The notes under the pieces were generated by a model. It did no database searches. It was not told where the DNA came from and worked only from the letters and a program-made list of their open reading frames with translations. A stretch of 43,492 bases of DNA, from the NCBI GenBank assembly GCA_031404455.1, contig JANNHP010000156.1:1-43492 (forward strand). Reading direction: 5' to 3'. Positions 1-8,023 of this stretch are shown here, piece by piece (within the stretch, counting starts at the first letter, position 1; each line of letters starts with the position of its first letter). The translations under genes were made by a program, and so were the position numbers. Source of the stretch: JANNHP01 sp031404455 (GTDB lineage: Bacteria > Planctomycetota > JAJSAM01 > JAJVHW01).

Positions 1-1
1 G

Positions 2-700
2 AGCGCTGCCGCGACCTGGTTCCGCTCCTACGTGCAGACCTACCTCGAGCGCGACGTCCGCGCGGTCACGGGCGTCCGCGACCTCGCGACGTTCCGGCGT
101 TTCGTCGCGCTCGTTGCCTCGCGCACGGGGCAGGTCCTGAACAGGACGGACCTCGCGGCGCCGCTCGGCGTCTCGGTCCCGACCGTCACGCAGTGGCTGT
201 CGGTGCTCGAGGTGACGGGGCAGATCCTCGTCGTGCCGCCGTACTTCGAGTCGTTCGGGAAGCGGATCGTGAAGTCGCCGAAGGTGTTCCTCACGGACTC
301 CGGCCTCGCGTGCCACCTGCTAGGCATCGAGACGGCGGCGGCGCTCGACCGTTCTCCATTCCTCGGCGCGCTGTTCGAGGGCTTCGTCGCGTCCGAGATC
401 GTCAAGCGCCGCGCGAACTCGGGTCGCCGCTCCGAGCTCTACTGGTTCCGCGACCACCAGGGGCTCGAGGTCGACTTCGTGGTCGCGAACGGCGAGCGCC
501 GGCTCCTCTTCGTCGAGGCGAAGGCGTCGCGCACGGTCACGCCCGCCGACGCCGCGCCGTCCGGCCGCCTCGCGCGCGCCGCCGAAGGATTCGACGTGCA
601 GCGCATCGTCGTGCACCGGGGGCCCGTGACGGCGGCCGGACCGGCGATCGCGCCGGGAGCCCGCGCAGCGACCGTCGCGCAGTTGCTCGCGGCTGTCTGA
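2..700 (+). CDS. ATP-binding protein, DUF4143 C-terminal part (5' truncated)
   Basis: The reading frame is open from the window edge, so the start and the AAA/P-loop half lie outside; about 232 residues are visible. The visible start reads ATWFRSYVQTYLERDVR, the typical junction between the ATPase and the DUF4143 module. A winged-helix stretch follows (around LNRTDLAAPLGVSVPTVTQW). Next comes the C-terminal nuclease-fold-like module with ELYWFRD, EVDFVV and LLFVEAKAS, characteristic of DUF4143. Members of this family are common, often mobile-element-associated or antitoxin-like, and their biochemical role is poorly defined. The 3' end converges with the next gene after 24 bases. The family call is strong; the cellular role is unknown. 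Confidence 0.85.
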   Translation, partial: SAAATWFRSYVQTYLERDVRAVTGVRDLATFRRFVALVASRTGQVLNRTDLAAPLGVSVPTVTQWLSVLEVTGQILVVPPYFESFGKRIVKSPKVFLTDSGLACHLLGIETAAALDRSPFLGALFEGFVASEIVKRRANSGRRSELYWFRDHQGLEVDFVVANGERRLLFVEAKASRTVTPADAAPSGRLARAAEGFDVQRIVVHRGPVTAAGPAIAPGARAATVAQLLAAV

Positions 701-724
701 CGGGCGGGCCGGAGATCCCGCCCC

Positions 725-3700
725 CTACTCCACCCGGTACCCGAACTCCTGTGCGAGCTGGCGCAGTCTGACGTTCTCGGGATCGCGCGCGAGCCCTCGG
801 ACGAGCTCCGCGCGGGCCTCCTCGTACCGGCCCTGCGCCTGCCGCACGCGGACGCGCCAGCCGCACGCGTCGGGGGAGCCTGGCTTCAGCTTCTCGATCT
901 CATCCGCCTCCGCGAGGCACGCGTCGAGGTCCTTCGCGAGGAGATGCGCGCCCGCGAGGTCGTTGCGGACCGAGTACGACTTCGTCGACGGGATGAGACC
1001 GACCGCGCGACGGAGTTCGCGGACGGCGTCGGCGGGGCGTCCGGCGAACATCAGCGACGACCCGAGGCCCCGCGCGATGTCGCTGCTCCTGGGGTCGATC
1101 TGCGCCGCGTGCGAGAGCATCTCGACCGCCCGCCCGGCCGCCGCCGGGTCGCGCGACTGTCCGGCGTTCGCCAGGATCTGCCGCGCGTCGCGACAGATCG
1201 CCGCGGCCTCCTTCATCGCGGCGAGGCGCGGTTCGAGGCGGTCGATGCGGCGGCGCGCGGCTCCCGCCTCGCCGCTCCCGAGGCGGTCGAGCGCCGACGC
1301 GAGCATCGTCGCCGATTCCCTGTCGGCGAGGTCCAGGGCGCGGTCGACGCCTTCGAGCAGGAGGCGGGCGGCCGCGTCGCGATCGGTCCCGAGCGACGCC
1401 GCGAGATCGGCGGCGATCTCGTCCGGCGAGCCGAAGTCGGCCCTCCACTCGCCGCGGACGACGTCGAGCGGCGCGTGGTGCTCGAGCCAGCCGTTGTCGT
1501 CGGTGTTGACGGGACCGTCGCCCGCGCGCGCGGCGAGTCGGTCGAGGCGTCCGACGTAGGAGAGAAGGACGTCGCCGGGCGACACGACCCCGACGCGGGC
1601 CATGTCGCCCTTGACCTCCGGACGTTCGAATGCGGCGCGCAGCGCCACGGGGCCGAGCACGACCTCCCGGTCCGGCGACGCGACGATCGTCATGTCGCTC
1701 GCCGCGCGGAAGAAGAACACCTGTCCGTTCGGGAACCGCCGCGCGAGCGTCCGCAGGATCGTGGCCTGCGTCGCCGCCGAGATCTCGTAGCACTGCACCC
1801 ACTGCGTGAAGATCCCGCCCGGGCGCAGCCGCGCGGCCGCAGCGTCGTAGAACTCGGTCGTGAAGAGGTCGCCCACGCCCGCGACCCACGGGTTCGAGGG
1901 CTCGGAGACGATCACGTCGAAGTCGAGCGGCGTGGAGCGCAGGAACGTGCCCGCGTCCTCGATGAGGAGACGCGACCGCGGGTCGGCGAGCGGCTCGCCC
2001 GCGCCGCCCTTGAACCACGGCGCCGCGTCGATCACCGCCTGCTCGATCTCCAGCGTGAGCACCTCGCGGACGGGGTGCGTGAGCACGGCGTTCGTCGTCA
2101 CGCCGCTGCCGAAGCCGACGATGCAGACGTCCCTCGCGCGGGGCGCCACGAGCATCGGGATCTGCCCGACCATCACCTGCGTCACCATGTCGGTTCCGGC
2201 GCCCGTCGAGGCGTCGGGCTTGCCGTTGACGACGAGCAGGGTGTCGCCGCCCCTCTCGATCACGGCGACCGCGGCGACGCGGCCCTCCCGGAAGAAGGCG
2301 ATCCGCTCGTTCAGGCTCGAGTCGTCGATCGCCTGCATGATCGCGTCCGCGTCGCGCCGGTCGCGACCGTGCAGCGACTCGCGCACGAGGCGCGCGAATC
2401 CGATCGTCATGCGGTGGGCCGGCCACGACGGCAGCGCAGTCGTCGCGACGGCGATCGCCGCCGCGGCACCGAGCGCGCACGCGACGAGACGAGGCCGCGA
2501 CTTCCACTCGCACAACGCCAGGGCCGCGAGACCGATCGCCACGTTGACCGCTGCCGCCCAGAGGATGACGGGCAGGCTCCCGAGCCACGGGATCAGGAAG
2601 AAGCCGGTCAGCACCGAGCCGGCGATCGAGCCGGCCGTGTTCGCCGCGTAGATGGCGCCGACCGACGCGCCCGCCGCGCCGCGCGATCGCTGGTAGATGG
2701 CGGCCGCCGTCGGGAAGAGGGCGCCGAGCAGCGTCGCCGCGGGCAGCACGACGACGGCGACGATCGCGAGTTCGCCGAGGACGAGCCGAAGCGGATCCGC
2801 GCCGGCGCTGACGATCAGCGCGGCCATGCGTGCCGGGACCCAGCCGAAGAGGTGTCCGCTCGCGACGACGCTCGCCGCGACGAGCACTTGCAGGACGCCG
2901 AAGAGCGCGACCGGGTGCGTCGCCGTCGCCCGCAGCTTCGAAGCGGCGCCGGCACCGAGGGCGAGGCCGAGCAGGTAGACGGCGAGGATCGCCGAGAGGC
3001 TGTAGACCATCCCGCCCATCGGCACGCAGAGGACTCGCGTCCACGCCACCTCGTAGAGGATCGCGGTGAATCCCGACACGGCGAACAGCGGGATCACGAG
3101 GTGTGCGAACCGGGCGTACGGAGCCTGGCTCCCGTCCACCGTTTTCCACACCCGATCGGCTGGAGGCGCGCCTCCGGACTGTGGAGATTGGTGGGTGGGA
3201 GCCTGACTCCGTACCGCCGGCGAGCGGATCACGACGAACGCGACCGCGAAGTCGAGGAGTGCCGCGATCGCCGCCGTCTTCCAGAGGCCGAGGAGCGGGA
3301 TCAGCGCGAAGCCGGCGAGCACGACGCCGAGCACGGCGCCCGCGGTGTTCCACGCGTAGAGACGACCCACGGACGCGGCGAACGAGGATCCGCGCCGCGC
3401 GAAGTCCGACGTCATCAGCGGAAGGCTCGCTCCCATGGCGACGGTCGGGGGCAGGAGCGCGACGAAGAGCAGCACGAATCGGAGTGTGAGGAACGCGGCG
3501 CCGCTCCCGCCCGTGGCGCCGTGGAGCGCCGCGATCACCGGTTTCGCGCCGAGGTAGGCGAGCGGACTGAGCAGCGCGAACACGCCGACTGCGGCTTCGA
3601 GCCGCGCGTAGACGAGCAGCGGTTCCTTCGTCCGCTCCGCGAGACGGCCGCCGATCCACGCGCCGAGTCCGAGTCCGCCGAGGAACGCCGCGACGACCGT

Positions 3701-3862
3701 GGCGACGCCGTGGATGGAGTTGCCGGAGAGCAGCGACAGGTACTTCGACCAGACGATCTCGAGGACGAGTCCCGCCGTCCCGGACGCGGCGAAGCACGCG
3801 CAGAGGAGTCGGCGGCGCGCGCGGTCGTCGTCGGTCGGCGTGGCGGCCATCAGGGTCGTCAT
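725..3862 (-). CDS. Fused MFS-type membrane protein / spermidine synthase-like methyltransferase fold with C-terminal TPR-like region
   Basis: 1045 residues. Residues about 20-215 hold a first bundle of hydrophobic helices (GTAGLVLEIVWSKYL, then GGLGLGAWIGGRL). A hydrophilic linker at about 217-249 follows, then a second membrane bundle to about 490 (ILYEVAWTRVL). A spermidine-synthase Rossmann domain spans about 530-760 (VGFGSGVTTNAVL, SEPSNPWVAGVGDLFTTEFY). The last 250 residues are helical and TPR-like. Fused MFS/SpeE proteins are widespread in high-GC environmental bacteria, but true aminopropyltransferase activity is rarely shown. The linker is encoded by a 99-bp palindromic element. The start is uncertain: the Shine-Dalgarno-like GAAGAGG abuts ATG 3862, and a second in-frame ATG lies 12 bases later. 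Confidence 0.88.
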   Translation of the reverse strand: MTTLMAATPTDDDRARRRLLCACFAASGTAGLVLEIVWSKYLSLLSGNSIHGVATVVAAFLGGLGLGAWIGGRLAERTKEPLLVYARLEAAVGVFALLSPLAYLGAKPVIAALHGATGGSGAAFLTLRFVLLFVALLPPTVAMGASLPLMTSDFARRGSSFAASVGRLYAWNTAGAVLGVVLAGFALIPLLGLWKTAAIAALLDFAVAFVVIRSPAVRSQAPTHQSPQSGGAPPADRVWKTVDGSQAPYARFAHLVIPLFAVSGFTAILYEVAWTRVLCVPMGGMVYSLSAILAVYLLGLALGAGAASKLRATATHPVALFGVLQVLVAASVVASGHLFGWVPARMAALIVSAGADPLRLVLGELAIVAVVVLPAATLLGALFPTAAAIYQRSRGAAGASVGAIYAANTAGSIAGSVLTGFFLIPWLGSLPVILWAAAVNVAIGLAALALCEWKSRPRLVACALGAAAAIAVATTALPSWPAHRMTIGFARLVRESLHGRDRRDADAIMQAIDDSSLNERIAFFREGRVAAVAVIERGGDTLLVVNGKPDASTGAGTDMVTQVMVGQIPMLVAPRARDVCIVGFGSGVTTNAVLTHPVREVLTLEIEQAVIDAAPWFKGGAGEPLADPRSRLLIEDAGTFLRSTPLDFDVIVSEPSNPWVAGVGDLFTTEFYDAAAARLRPGGIFTQWVQCYEISAATQATILRTLARRFPNGQVFFFRAASDMTIVASPDREVVLGPVALRAAFERPEVKGDMARVGVVSPGDVLLSYVGRLDRLAARAGDGPVNTDDNGWLEHHAPLDVVRGEWRADFGSPDEIAADLAASLGTDRDAAARLLLEGVDRALDLADRESATMLASALDRLGSGEAGAARRRIDRLEPRLAAMKEAAAICRDARQILANAGQSRDPAAAGRAVEMLSHAAQIDPRSSDIARGLGSSLMFAGRPADAVRELRRAVGLIPSTKSYSVRNDLAGAHLLAKDLDACLAEADEIEKLKPGSPDACGWRVRVRQAQGRYEEARAELVRGLARDPENVRLRQLAQEFGYRVE
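3116..3214. repeat. Palindromic element inside the MFS/SpeE gene (copy 1, 99 bp, in frame)
   Basis: The outer arms are GTACGGAGCCTGGCTCCC (3116-3133) and GGGAGCCTGACTCCGTAC (3197-3214), inverted with three mismatches. An inner imperfect stem pairs ACCGTTTTCCACA with TGTGGAGATTGGT, and a central perfect palindrome is GGAGGCGCGCCTCC. The length is exactly 33 codons and no stop is introduced, so the host gene stays open. The encoded Pro/Gln/Ser-rich segment falls in the loop between the two membrane bundles. The copy at 8448 shares the arm sequence and the inner CCACCGTTTTCCAC. Confidence 0.85.
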
Positions 3863-3922
3863 CCTCTTCGGGACGGGGTCGGTGCGAACGGGCGCGCCAG
3901 CGTAGTCGAACGCGGTCGCGGC

Positions 3923-3928
3923 TACACT
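3923..3928 (+). promoter_or_regulatory. Probable -10 element TACACT of the VOC gene
   Basis: TACACT lies 23 bases before ATG 3952, just upstream of the ribosome-binding site GAAGGAG (3937-3943). It fits the TAnnnT pattern found before several other starts in this window. No clear -35 hexamer is visible. Confidence 0.4.
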
Positions 3929-3951
3929 CCTCGCCGGAAGGAGACCCCGCC

Positions 3952-4437
3952 ATGCTCATCGGCTCCCACGTCATCATCTACGCGAAGGACGCCGAGAGGA
4001 CCCGCGCGTTCTTCCGCGACACGCTCGGCTTCGCGAATGTCGACGCCGGAGACGGCTGGCTGATCTTCGCGCTGCCGCCGGCGGAGATCGGCATCCACCC
4101 CGACCCGACGGGCGGGCGGCATCAGCTCTTCCTCATGTGCGACGACGTGGTGAAGACGAAGGCCGACCTCACGGGCAAGGGCGTGAAGTTCACTCAGCCC
4201 GTCACCGATCAGGGATGGGGAATCGTCACCGCGTTCGAACTCCCCGGCGCGGGCGAGTTCTGGATCTACCAGCCGAAGCACCCGCTGGCGTGCCGCCCCG
4301 CGGCGAAGAAGGCCACGGCCGCGAAGTCGCGCGGGAGCGACGCAGTCAGCGGGACGACGCGCCGCACCGGCCGCAAGGGACAGAAACTCAGGGACGCGCA
4401 GCAGGCCGCGCGGTGGAAGGCCCGGCGCAAGCGCTGA
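3952..4437 (+). CDS. VOC (glyoxalase/bleomycin-resistance fold) protein with basic C-terminal tail
   Basis: 161 residues. Residues 1-115 form one vicinal-oxygen-chelate module: IGSHVIIYAKDAERTRAFF, then DTLGFANVDAGDGW, with the second half from LFLMCDDV to FWIYQPKHP. Metal-ligand-like positions are His6, His48 or His53 and the Glu of GAGEFWIY. After residue 118 comes a Lys/Arg/Ala tail (KKATAAKSRG to RWKARRKR) that is not part of the fold and could bind nucleic acid or be disordered. The start is set by GAAGGAG nine bases upstream. The substrate is unknown. It is divergent from the SpeE fusion gene. Confidence 0.85.
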   Translation: MLIGSHVIIYAKDAERTRAFFRDTLGFANVDAGDGWLIFALPPAEIGIHPDPTGGRHQLFLMCDDVVKTKADLTGKGVKFTQPVTDQGWGIVTAFELPGAGEFWIYQPKHPLACRPAAKKATAAKSRGSDAVSGTTRRTGRKGQKLRDAQQAARWKARRKR

Positions 4438-4449
4438 CCCGGAGCGCCG

Positions 4450-5025
4450 TCAGCGCGCCTCGCGCCGCATCGCCAGCACGAGTCCGGCCTGTCCGGCGTG
4501 CTGCGCGAAGTGTTCGAGCAGGTGGTAGAGGACCCACTCGCGCGTGGGCTCGATGTCGCGGTAGGCCGTGGTCGCGGCGAGGTCCTCGTCGCGCCACGAC
4601 GACGCGGTCGTCTTCAGATACCGGCGCGCGCGGTCGAGGAGGTCGAGGTAGCGCGAGAGCTCCCATCCCGAGAGCGCCGCGGGGTGACCTCCGTCCGCGG
4701 CGGCGGGCATGCCGTCGTCGGCCTGGCCGATGCCGAGGATCTCGCGGCAGAGGCGATCCGCGGGCTCCCGGTCGGGCGTCGCGCCGGTGGCGACGCCGAT
4801 CCAGAACACCTCGGTGACGGCGTTGTGCGCGAGCAGCATCCCGGCGCTGTTGCGTCCAGGCCCCGGCTGCCACTCGAGGTCGGCGACGCCGAGGCCCTCC
4901 ACGGTTCGCGCGAGCCGCCGCGACTGGTCGTCGAGTTGCGCGACGAAGAGCGCGATCCGCGCCTGGTCCTCAGGACGGAACAGCGGATCGCGCGCGAGCG
5001 CGCGGCGGGTCGCGGGAGGTGTCAT
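4450..5025 (-). CDS. DinB-family putative metal-dependent enzyme
   Basis: 191 residues, the usual length of DinB/YfiT four-helix-bundle proteins. Features are the N-terminal helix with LDDQSRRLARTVEGL, the first metal-site helix LLAHNAVTEVFW, and the C-terminal helix HLLEHFAQHAGQ that supplies the other two His ligands. Relatives bind one divalent metal and include thiol transferases (bacillithiol or mycothiol-dependent), but this subgroup has no assigned reaction. It converges with the VOC gene (12-base gap). Upstream, TACGTT (complement of 5032-5037) sits only 6-7 bases from the start codon, suggesting a leaderless mRNA. Confidence 0.82.
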   Translation of the reverse strand: MTPPATRRALARDPLFRPEDQARIALFVAQLDDQSRRLARTVEGLGVADLEWQPGPGRNSAGMLLAHNAVTEVFWIGVATGATPDREPADRLCREILGIGQADDGMPAAADGGHPAALSGWELSRYLDLLDRARRYLKTTASSWRDEDLAATTAYRDIEPTREWVLYHLLEHFAQHAGQAGLVLAMRREAR

Positions 5026-5113
5026 GGCGGAAACGTATCCGACCCGTCCGTCCGCGCGTCGCGTTGTTCGGCCGCGCGCGGCGCGCCACGCCGGCGGAGA
5101 CGTCCGCGTCGGA

Positions 5114-5119
5114 TAGCAT
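5114..5119 (+). promoter_or_regulatory. Probable -10 element TAGCAT
   Basis: TAGCAT is 19 bases upstream of ATG 5139 and just before the ribosome-binding site. It agrees with other TAnnnT boxes near starts in this window. No convincing -35 is seen. Confidence 0.35.
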
Positions 5120-5138
5120 CCGCGTGGACGGAGGTGGG

Positions 5139-6269
5139 ATGCGGCGTCCGGCGCGGTCGGTCCTGCTCGGCGTCGTGGCGCTCGTCGCGATGTCGTCGGC
5201 GCCCGGGGTCGCGCTGCGCGCGGACGACGCGAAGGACGCCGCCGCGCAGCCCGAACGGCTTGCGATCCGGCTCGAACCGCGCAAGACGTACTTCTTCCGC
5301 CTCACCGAGAGCGCCAGGCTCCGCGTCCCGTCGAACCGGCTCCGGATCGAGCATCTCGCGCTCGGAGTCGGCGACGCGGCGGTCGTCGAGGTCGGGTGCG
5401 AGGTCACATGGGAAGCCGGGGTGCAGTTGATCGAGGCGCTCCCCGACGGCGGCGCGACGGTGTGGCTCCTGCCCGCCCGCGTGTCGGGACGGTCGCACGC
5501 CGGCGCGGCGCAGATCGAGGATGGCGCCGAGCGACTTCCCGGCCCCGCGTTCGACAGCGACGACGGCGGTCCGCTGTCGCAATCGCCGTTCGTCGGTCGC
5601 GCGCTGAAGGTCCGGCTCGCGCCGGACGCGAGCGTCGTCGAGGCAACTGCGGCGCCTCTCGCTCCCGCGGCGGCCGGGGCACCGCCGCGCGTCGACGCGG
5701 TCACGCCGTCCTCGGCGCTCGCATTCGCGCAGCGGTTCTTCCAGTCGCTTCCAGCCGAGCCGCCGCGCGCGAAGACCTCATGGGACACGACGCGACAGAT
5801 CGCCCCGGAACTGGGGCCTCCCCTCGACCGACGGATCGACCTCGGCGAGGCCGTGGAGGTTGCGACGATCGAGAAGGTCGCGCCGCTCGCCGTCCACGCG
5901 CGGATACGGCTGATGCAGCCGTCGGTGCCGCCCGCAGCGCCCACGACGCCGACGGCGGAACCCGGCTCCGAGTGGCGCACCTCGGTGCTCGAACGCGAGT
6001 TGACGGGACTGGTGACGATCTCGCGCGCGACCGGCCTCGTCGAGTCGCGCGAGACGAGCGTCCACGTCAAGGCGCGCCGCGGCGAGGTGAAGCTCCCGGG
6101 AGGCACGATCCAGGCCGGACCGGGCGGGATGACGGCGAAGCTCCCCGAGTCCGCGCCCGCCCAGGACGAGGTCTACGAGATCGAGACCCGGCTCGTCGCC
6201 GTCCCGGACGCCCCGCGGGAGCCGACGAGACGAAGGCCGCCTGGTACGCCTCCCGCCAACGGACGCTAG
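5139..6269 (+). CDS. Secreted protein of unknown function
   Basis: 376 residues from ATG 5139. This start is chosen because GGAGG lies four bases upstream and because it begins directly with a signal peptide (MRRPARSVLLGVVALVAMSS, cleavage probably near residue 30). An in-frame open stretch begins 40 codons earlier but has no signal character. The mature part is beta-rich and starts with LAIRLEPRKTYFFRLTESA, which recalls secreted DUF6263-like proteins; this resemblance is weak. A Pro/Ala-rich stretch near residues 165-185 and a Pro-rich C-terminus are likely disordered. I cannot assign a function. The stop overlaps the -10-like TAGCCT (6267-6272) of the next gene. Confidence 0.75.
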   Translation: MRRPARSVLLGVVALVAMSSAPGVALRADDAKDAAAQPERLAIRLEPRKTYFFRLTESARLRVPSNRLRIEHLALGVGDAAVVEVGCEVTWEAGVQLIEALPDGGATVWLLPARVSGRSHAGAAQIEDGAERLPGPAFDSDDGGPLSQSPFVGRALKVRLAPDASVVEATAAPLAPAAAGAPPRVDAVTPSSALAFAQRFFQSLPAEPPRAKTSWDTTRQIAPELGPPLDRRIDLGEAVEVATIEKVAPLAVHARIRLMQPSVPPAAPTTPTAEPGSEWRTSVLERELTGLVTISRATGLVESRETSVHVKARRGEVKLPGGTIQAGPGGMTAKLPESAPAQDEVYEIETRLVAVPDAPREPTRRRPPGTPPANGR

Positions 6270-6292
6270 CCTGTGCGCGGAGGTGAGAAGCC

Positions 6293-6754
6293 ATGAGCCC
6301 GCCCCGACGTGTCCGGCAGTTGCGGATGCCGGATCCTCCTGCGCTGCCGCTGCCGGCCGAACTGCTCTTCTGCGCCATCTGCCAGGTCTCGATCTCCGTG
6401 GGCGAGATCGACAGCGGCGAGGCGCGACGCACGCCGCGCGGACGGACGTTCTGCGCCGTCTGCGCCACGGCGACGCCCGAGGAACGAAGCCGCCGCCGCG
6501 AGGCGCTCGCGATCGAGTTCGCGGACGACGCGCCCGTCCCGGTGCCCGCGCCGATTCCGTGGCCGGGCGCCGTCGCGCCGCCGGCGCTGGAGCGTCCCGC
6601 CACGGCCGAGGTGCCGCCGCCGCTGACGCGCGGAGCCGAGGAATCGATCCTCGATCTGCGCGTCGGGGAGTTGGAGCGCGCCGCGTTCCGGCTGCAGTCG
6701 CGGGTCGCGACGCTGGAAGAGCGACTCGAAGCGGTGCTGCGCCGGATGGGGTGA
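6293..6754 (+). CDS. Small zinc-ribbon-like protein with C-terminal coiled coil, unknown function
   Basis: 153 residues. Two CxxC pairs (FCAIC near residue 28 and FCAVC near residue 54) form a probable zinc ribbon. A Pro/Ala/Val-rich linker follows (about 80-105), then a heptad-rich helix from ILDLRVGELERAAF to the end that looks like a coiled coil. There is no signal peptide, so it is probably cytoplasmic. A ribosome-binding site (GGAGGTGAG) precedes ATG 6293, and the -10-like TAGCCT overlaps the previous stop, so it may have its own promoter. It converges with msrB with a 10-base gap. No family is recognised. Confidence 0.7.
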   Translation: MSPPRRVRQLRMPDPPALPLPAELLFCAICQVSISVGEIDSGEARRTPRGRTFCAVCATATPEERSRRREALAIEFADDAPVPVPAPIPWPGAVAPPALERPATAEVPPPLTRGAEESILDLRVGELERAAFRLQSRVATLEERLEAVLRRMG

Positions 6755-6764
6755 CGCGCCCCGG

Positions 6765-7328
6765 CTACTTCGTCTTCGTCGCGCCCGGGGCGTCCTTCTT
6801 CGGCTCGAGCTCGATCGACACCGAGTTGATGCAGTAGCGCAGCCCCGTTGGCGCGGGACCGTCGTTGAAGACGTGACCCTGGTGGGCGCCGCACTTCGCG
6901 CACGTGATCTCGGTGCGCACTCCCCAGGTGAGGTCCTCGGTCTCGACGACCTTCGTCGCGTCCAGGGGCTCGAAGAAGCTCGGCCAGCCGCAGCCGGAGT
7001 CGAACTTCGCGTCGGACTTGAAGAGCGGCTCGCCGCAGGCGGCGCACTTGTAGATCCCGGGCGTCTTCGTCTCCCAGTACTTGCCCGTGAACGCGCGCTC
7101 GGTGCCCTTCTCGCGCATCACGCGGTACTGCTCGGGCGTGAGGACCTTCTTCCACTCGGCGTCGGTCCTGGGCAGGGGGTTCGGCATCGCGGGCATGGCG
7201 GGGTCTCCTTGCGGTGCGGCGGCGGAGGAGGACGCTCCCGGTCCCGGCGTCGGCGATCCCGGCGATCCGTCGGCGCAGCCCGGGACGAGCGCTGCGAGGA
7301 GGACGAGGATGGGGAGCGGGCGTCTCAT
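6765..7328 (-). CDS. msrB: Peptide-methionine (R)-S-oxide reductase, lipoprotein form
   Basis: 187 residues. A lipoprotein signal ends in LVPGC (Cys18), so the enzyme is probably anchored in the envelope. The MsrB domain runs from about residue 50: zinc-binding pairs C95/C98 (KCAACGE) and C143/C146 (TCAKCGAHQGHVF), the SGCGWPSF motif (Cys113) and the catalytic RYCINS with Cys166. It reduces methionine-R-sulfoxide in oxidised envelope proteins. The carbonic-anhydrase gene lies 18 bases upstream on the same strand, so the two are probably co-transcribed. All key residues are present. Confidence 0.95.
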   Translation of the reverse strand: MRRPLPILVLLAALVPGCADGSPGSPTPGPGASSSAAAPQGDPAMPAMPNPLPRTDAEWKKVLTPEQYRVMREKGTERAFTGKYWETKTPGIYKCAACGEPLFKSDAKFDSGCGWPSFFEPLDATKVVETEDLTWGVRTEITCAKCGAHQGHVFNDGPAPTGLRYCINSVSIELEPKKDAPGATKTK

Positions 7329-7346
7329 CGGGCTTCTCCGGTCAGC

Positions 7347-7922
7347 TCAACCGGCGGCGGCGGCCGTCTGTTCCCGCGGTCCCTCGGGCGCGACCTGGTA
7401 GATGCGCCCGTCGCTCATCTGGTACATCAGCGCCGCGACGGGGATCTTCGGATAGCGGCGCTGCAGCCGCTCGGCCTCGGACCCCACGAACGCGGCGGCG
7501 TCGCCGATCTCGAAGAAGGGCGCCCACTGCTCGAAGTGGAGCTCGGCCTCGTCGCGGCTCCAGCCGGCGTGCGAGACGAGTCCGTCCACGAATGCGGCCC
7601 GCCGCGTGTGCAGTCCGACCATGCCGCACTCGTCGTGGCCGATGAGCGCGATCGCGCGCGCGCCGCCGACGGCGATGGCGTACGACAGCTTGAACTCGGC
7701 ACGCCGGAAGTTGGCGCCTCCCGCGCGCAGCACGTACGCGAAGTTGTCGGGCATCCGCATGATCTTGCGGTTGTCCATGCACATGCCGATGACGAGGCTC
7801 GCCGACGCGCGTGGCCCGAGCGGTTCGTCGAGGTCGTGGTAGCGAAGCAGATCGCCGATCGGCGTGTCGCGCCACTGCGGCAGGATGTCCTCGCGGGTCC
7901 GGACGGGGATCAATCGGATCAT
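7347..7922 (-). CDS. Beta-carbonic-anhydrase-like protein
   Basis: 191 residues from ATG 7922. The zinc-site pattern of beta-carbonic anhydrases is present: Cys48 with the Asp50-Arg52 dyad (CMDNR), and His96-x-x-Cys99 (HDECG). The sequence between them (YVLRAGGAN) matches the family's RNAGG region only loosely, so it is a divergent member and could act on something other than CO2. No signal peptide is seen. The start is chosen by the onset of similarity; an alternative ATG lies 13 codons upstream, and neither has a strong ribosome-binding site. It heads an operon with msrB. Confidence 0.82.
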   Translation of the reverse strand: MIRLIPVRTREDILPQWRDTPIGDLLRYHDLDEPLGPRASASLVIGMCMDNRKIMRMPDNFAYVLRAGGANFRRAEFKLSYAIAVGGARAIALIGHDECGMVGLHTRRAAFVDGLVSHAGWSRDEAELHFEQWAPFFEIGDAAAFVGSEAERLQRRYPKIPVAALMYQMSDGRIYQVAPEGPREQTAAAAG

Positions 7923-8023
7923 GGGACGGAGTCTCGGCTTTCGGGGCGGGGGAACGATGCCCATTTCCGGGGCGGACGAAATGGGCGGCGCCGGTTCCGC
8001 CCCGCTCGTAGCTTCTGCGCGCG

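Noticed and set aside
944..4063. Very long antisense or alternate-frame open frames (for example 944-4063 +, 900-3977 -, 12560-14260 -, 15085-17721 -, 15249-18710 +)
   Set aside because: They are Arg/Ala/Gly-rich shadows caused by high GC, lie opposite or across well-supported genes and show no motifs.
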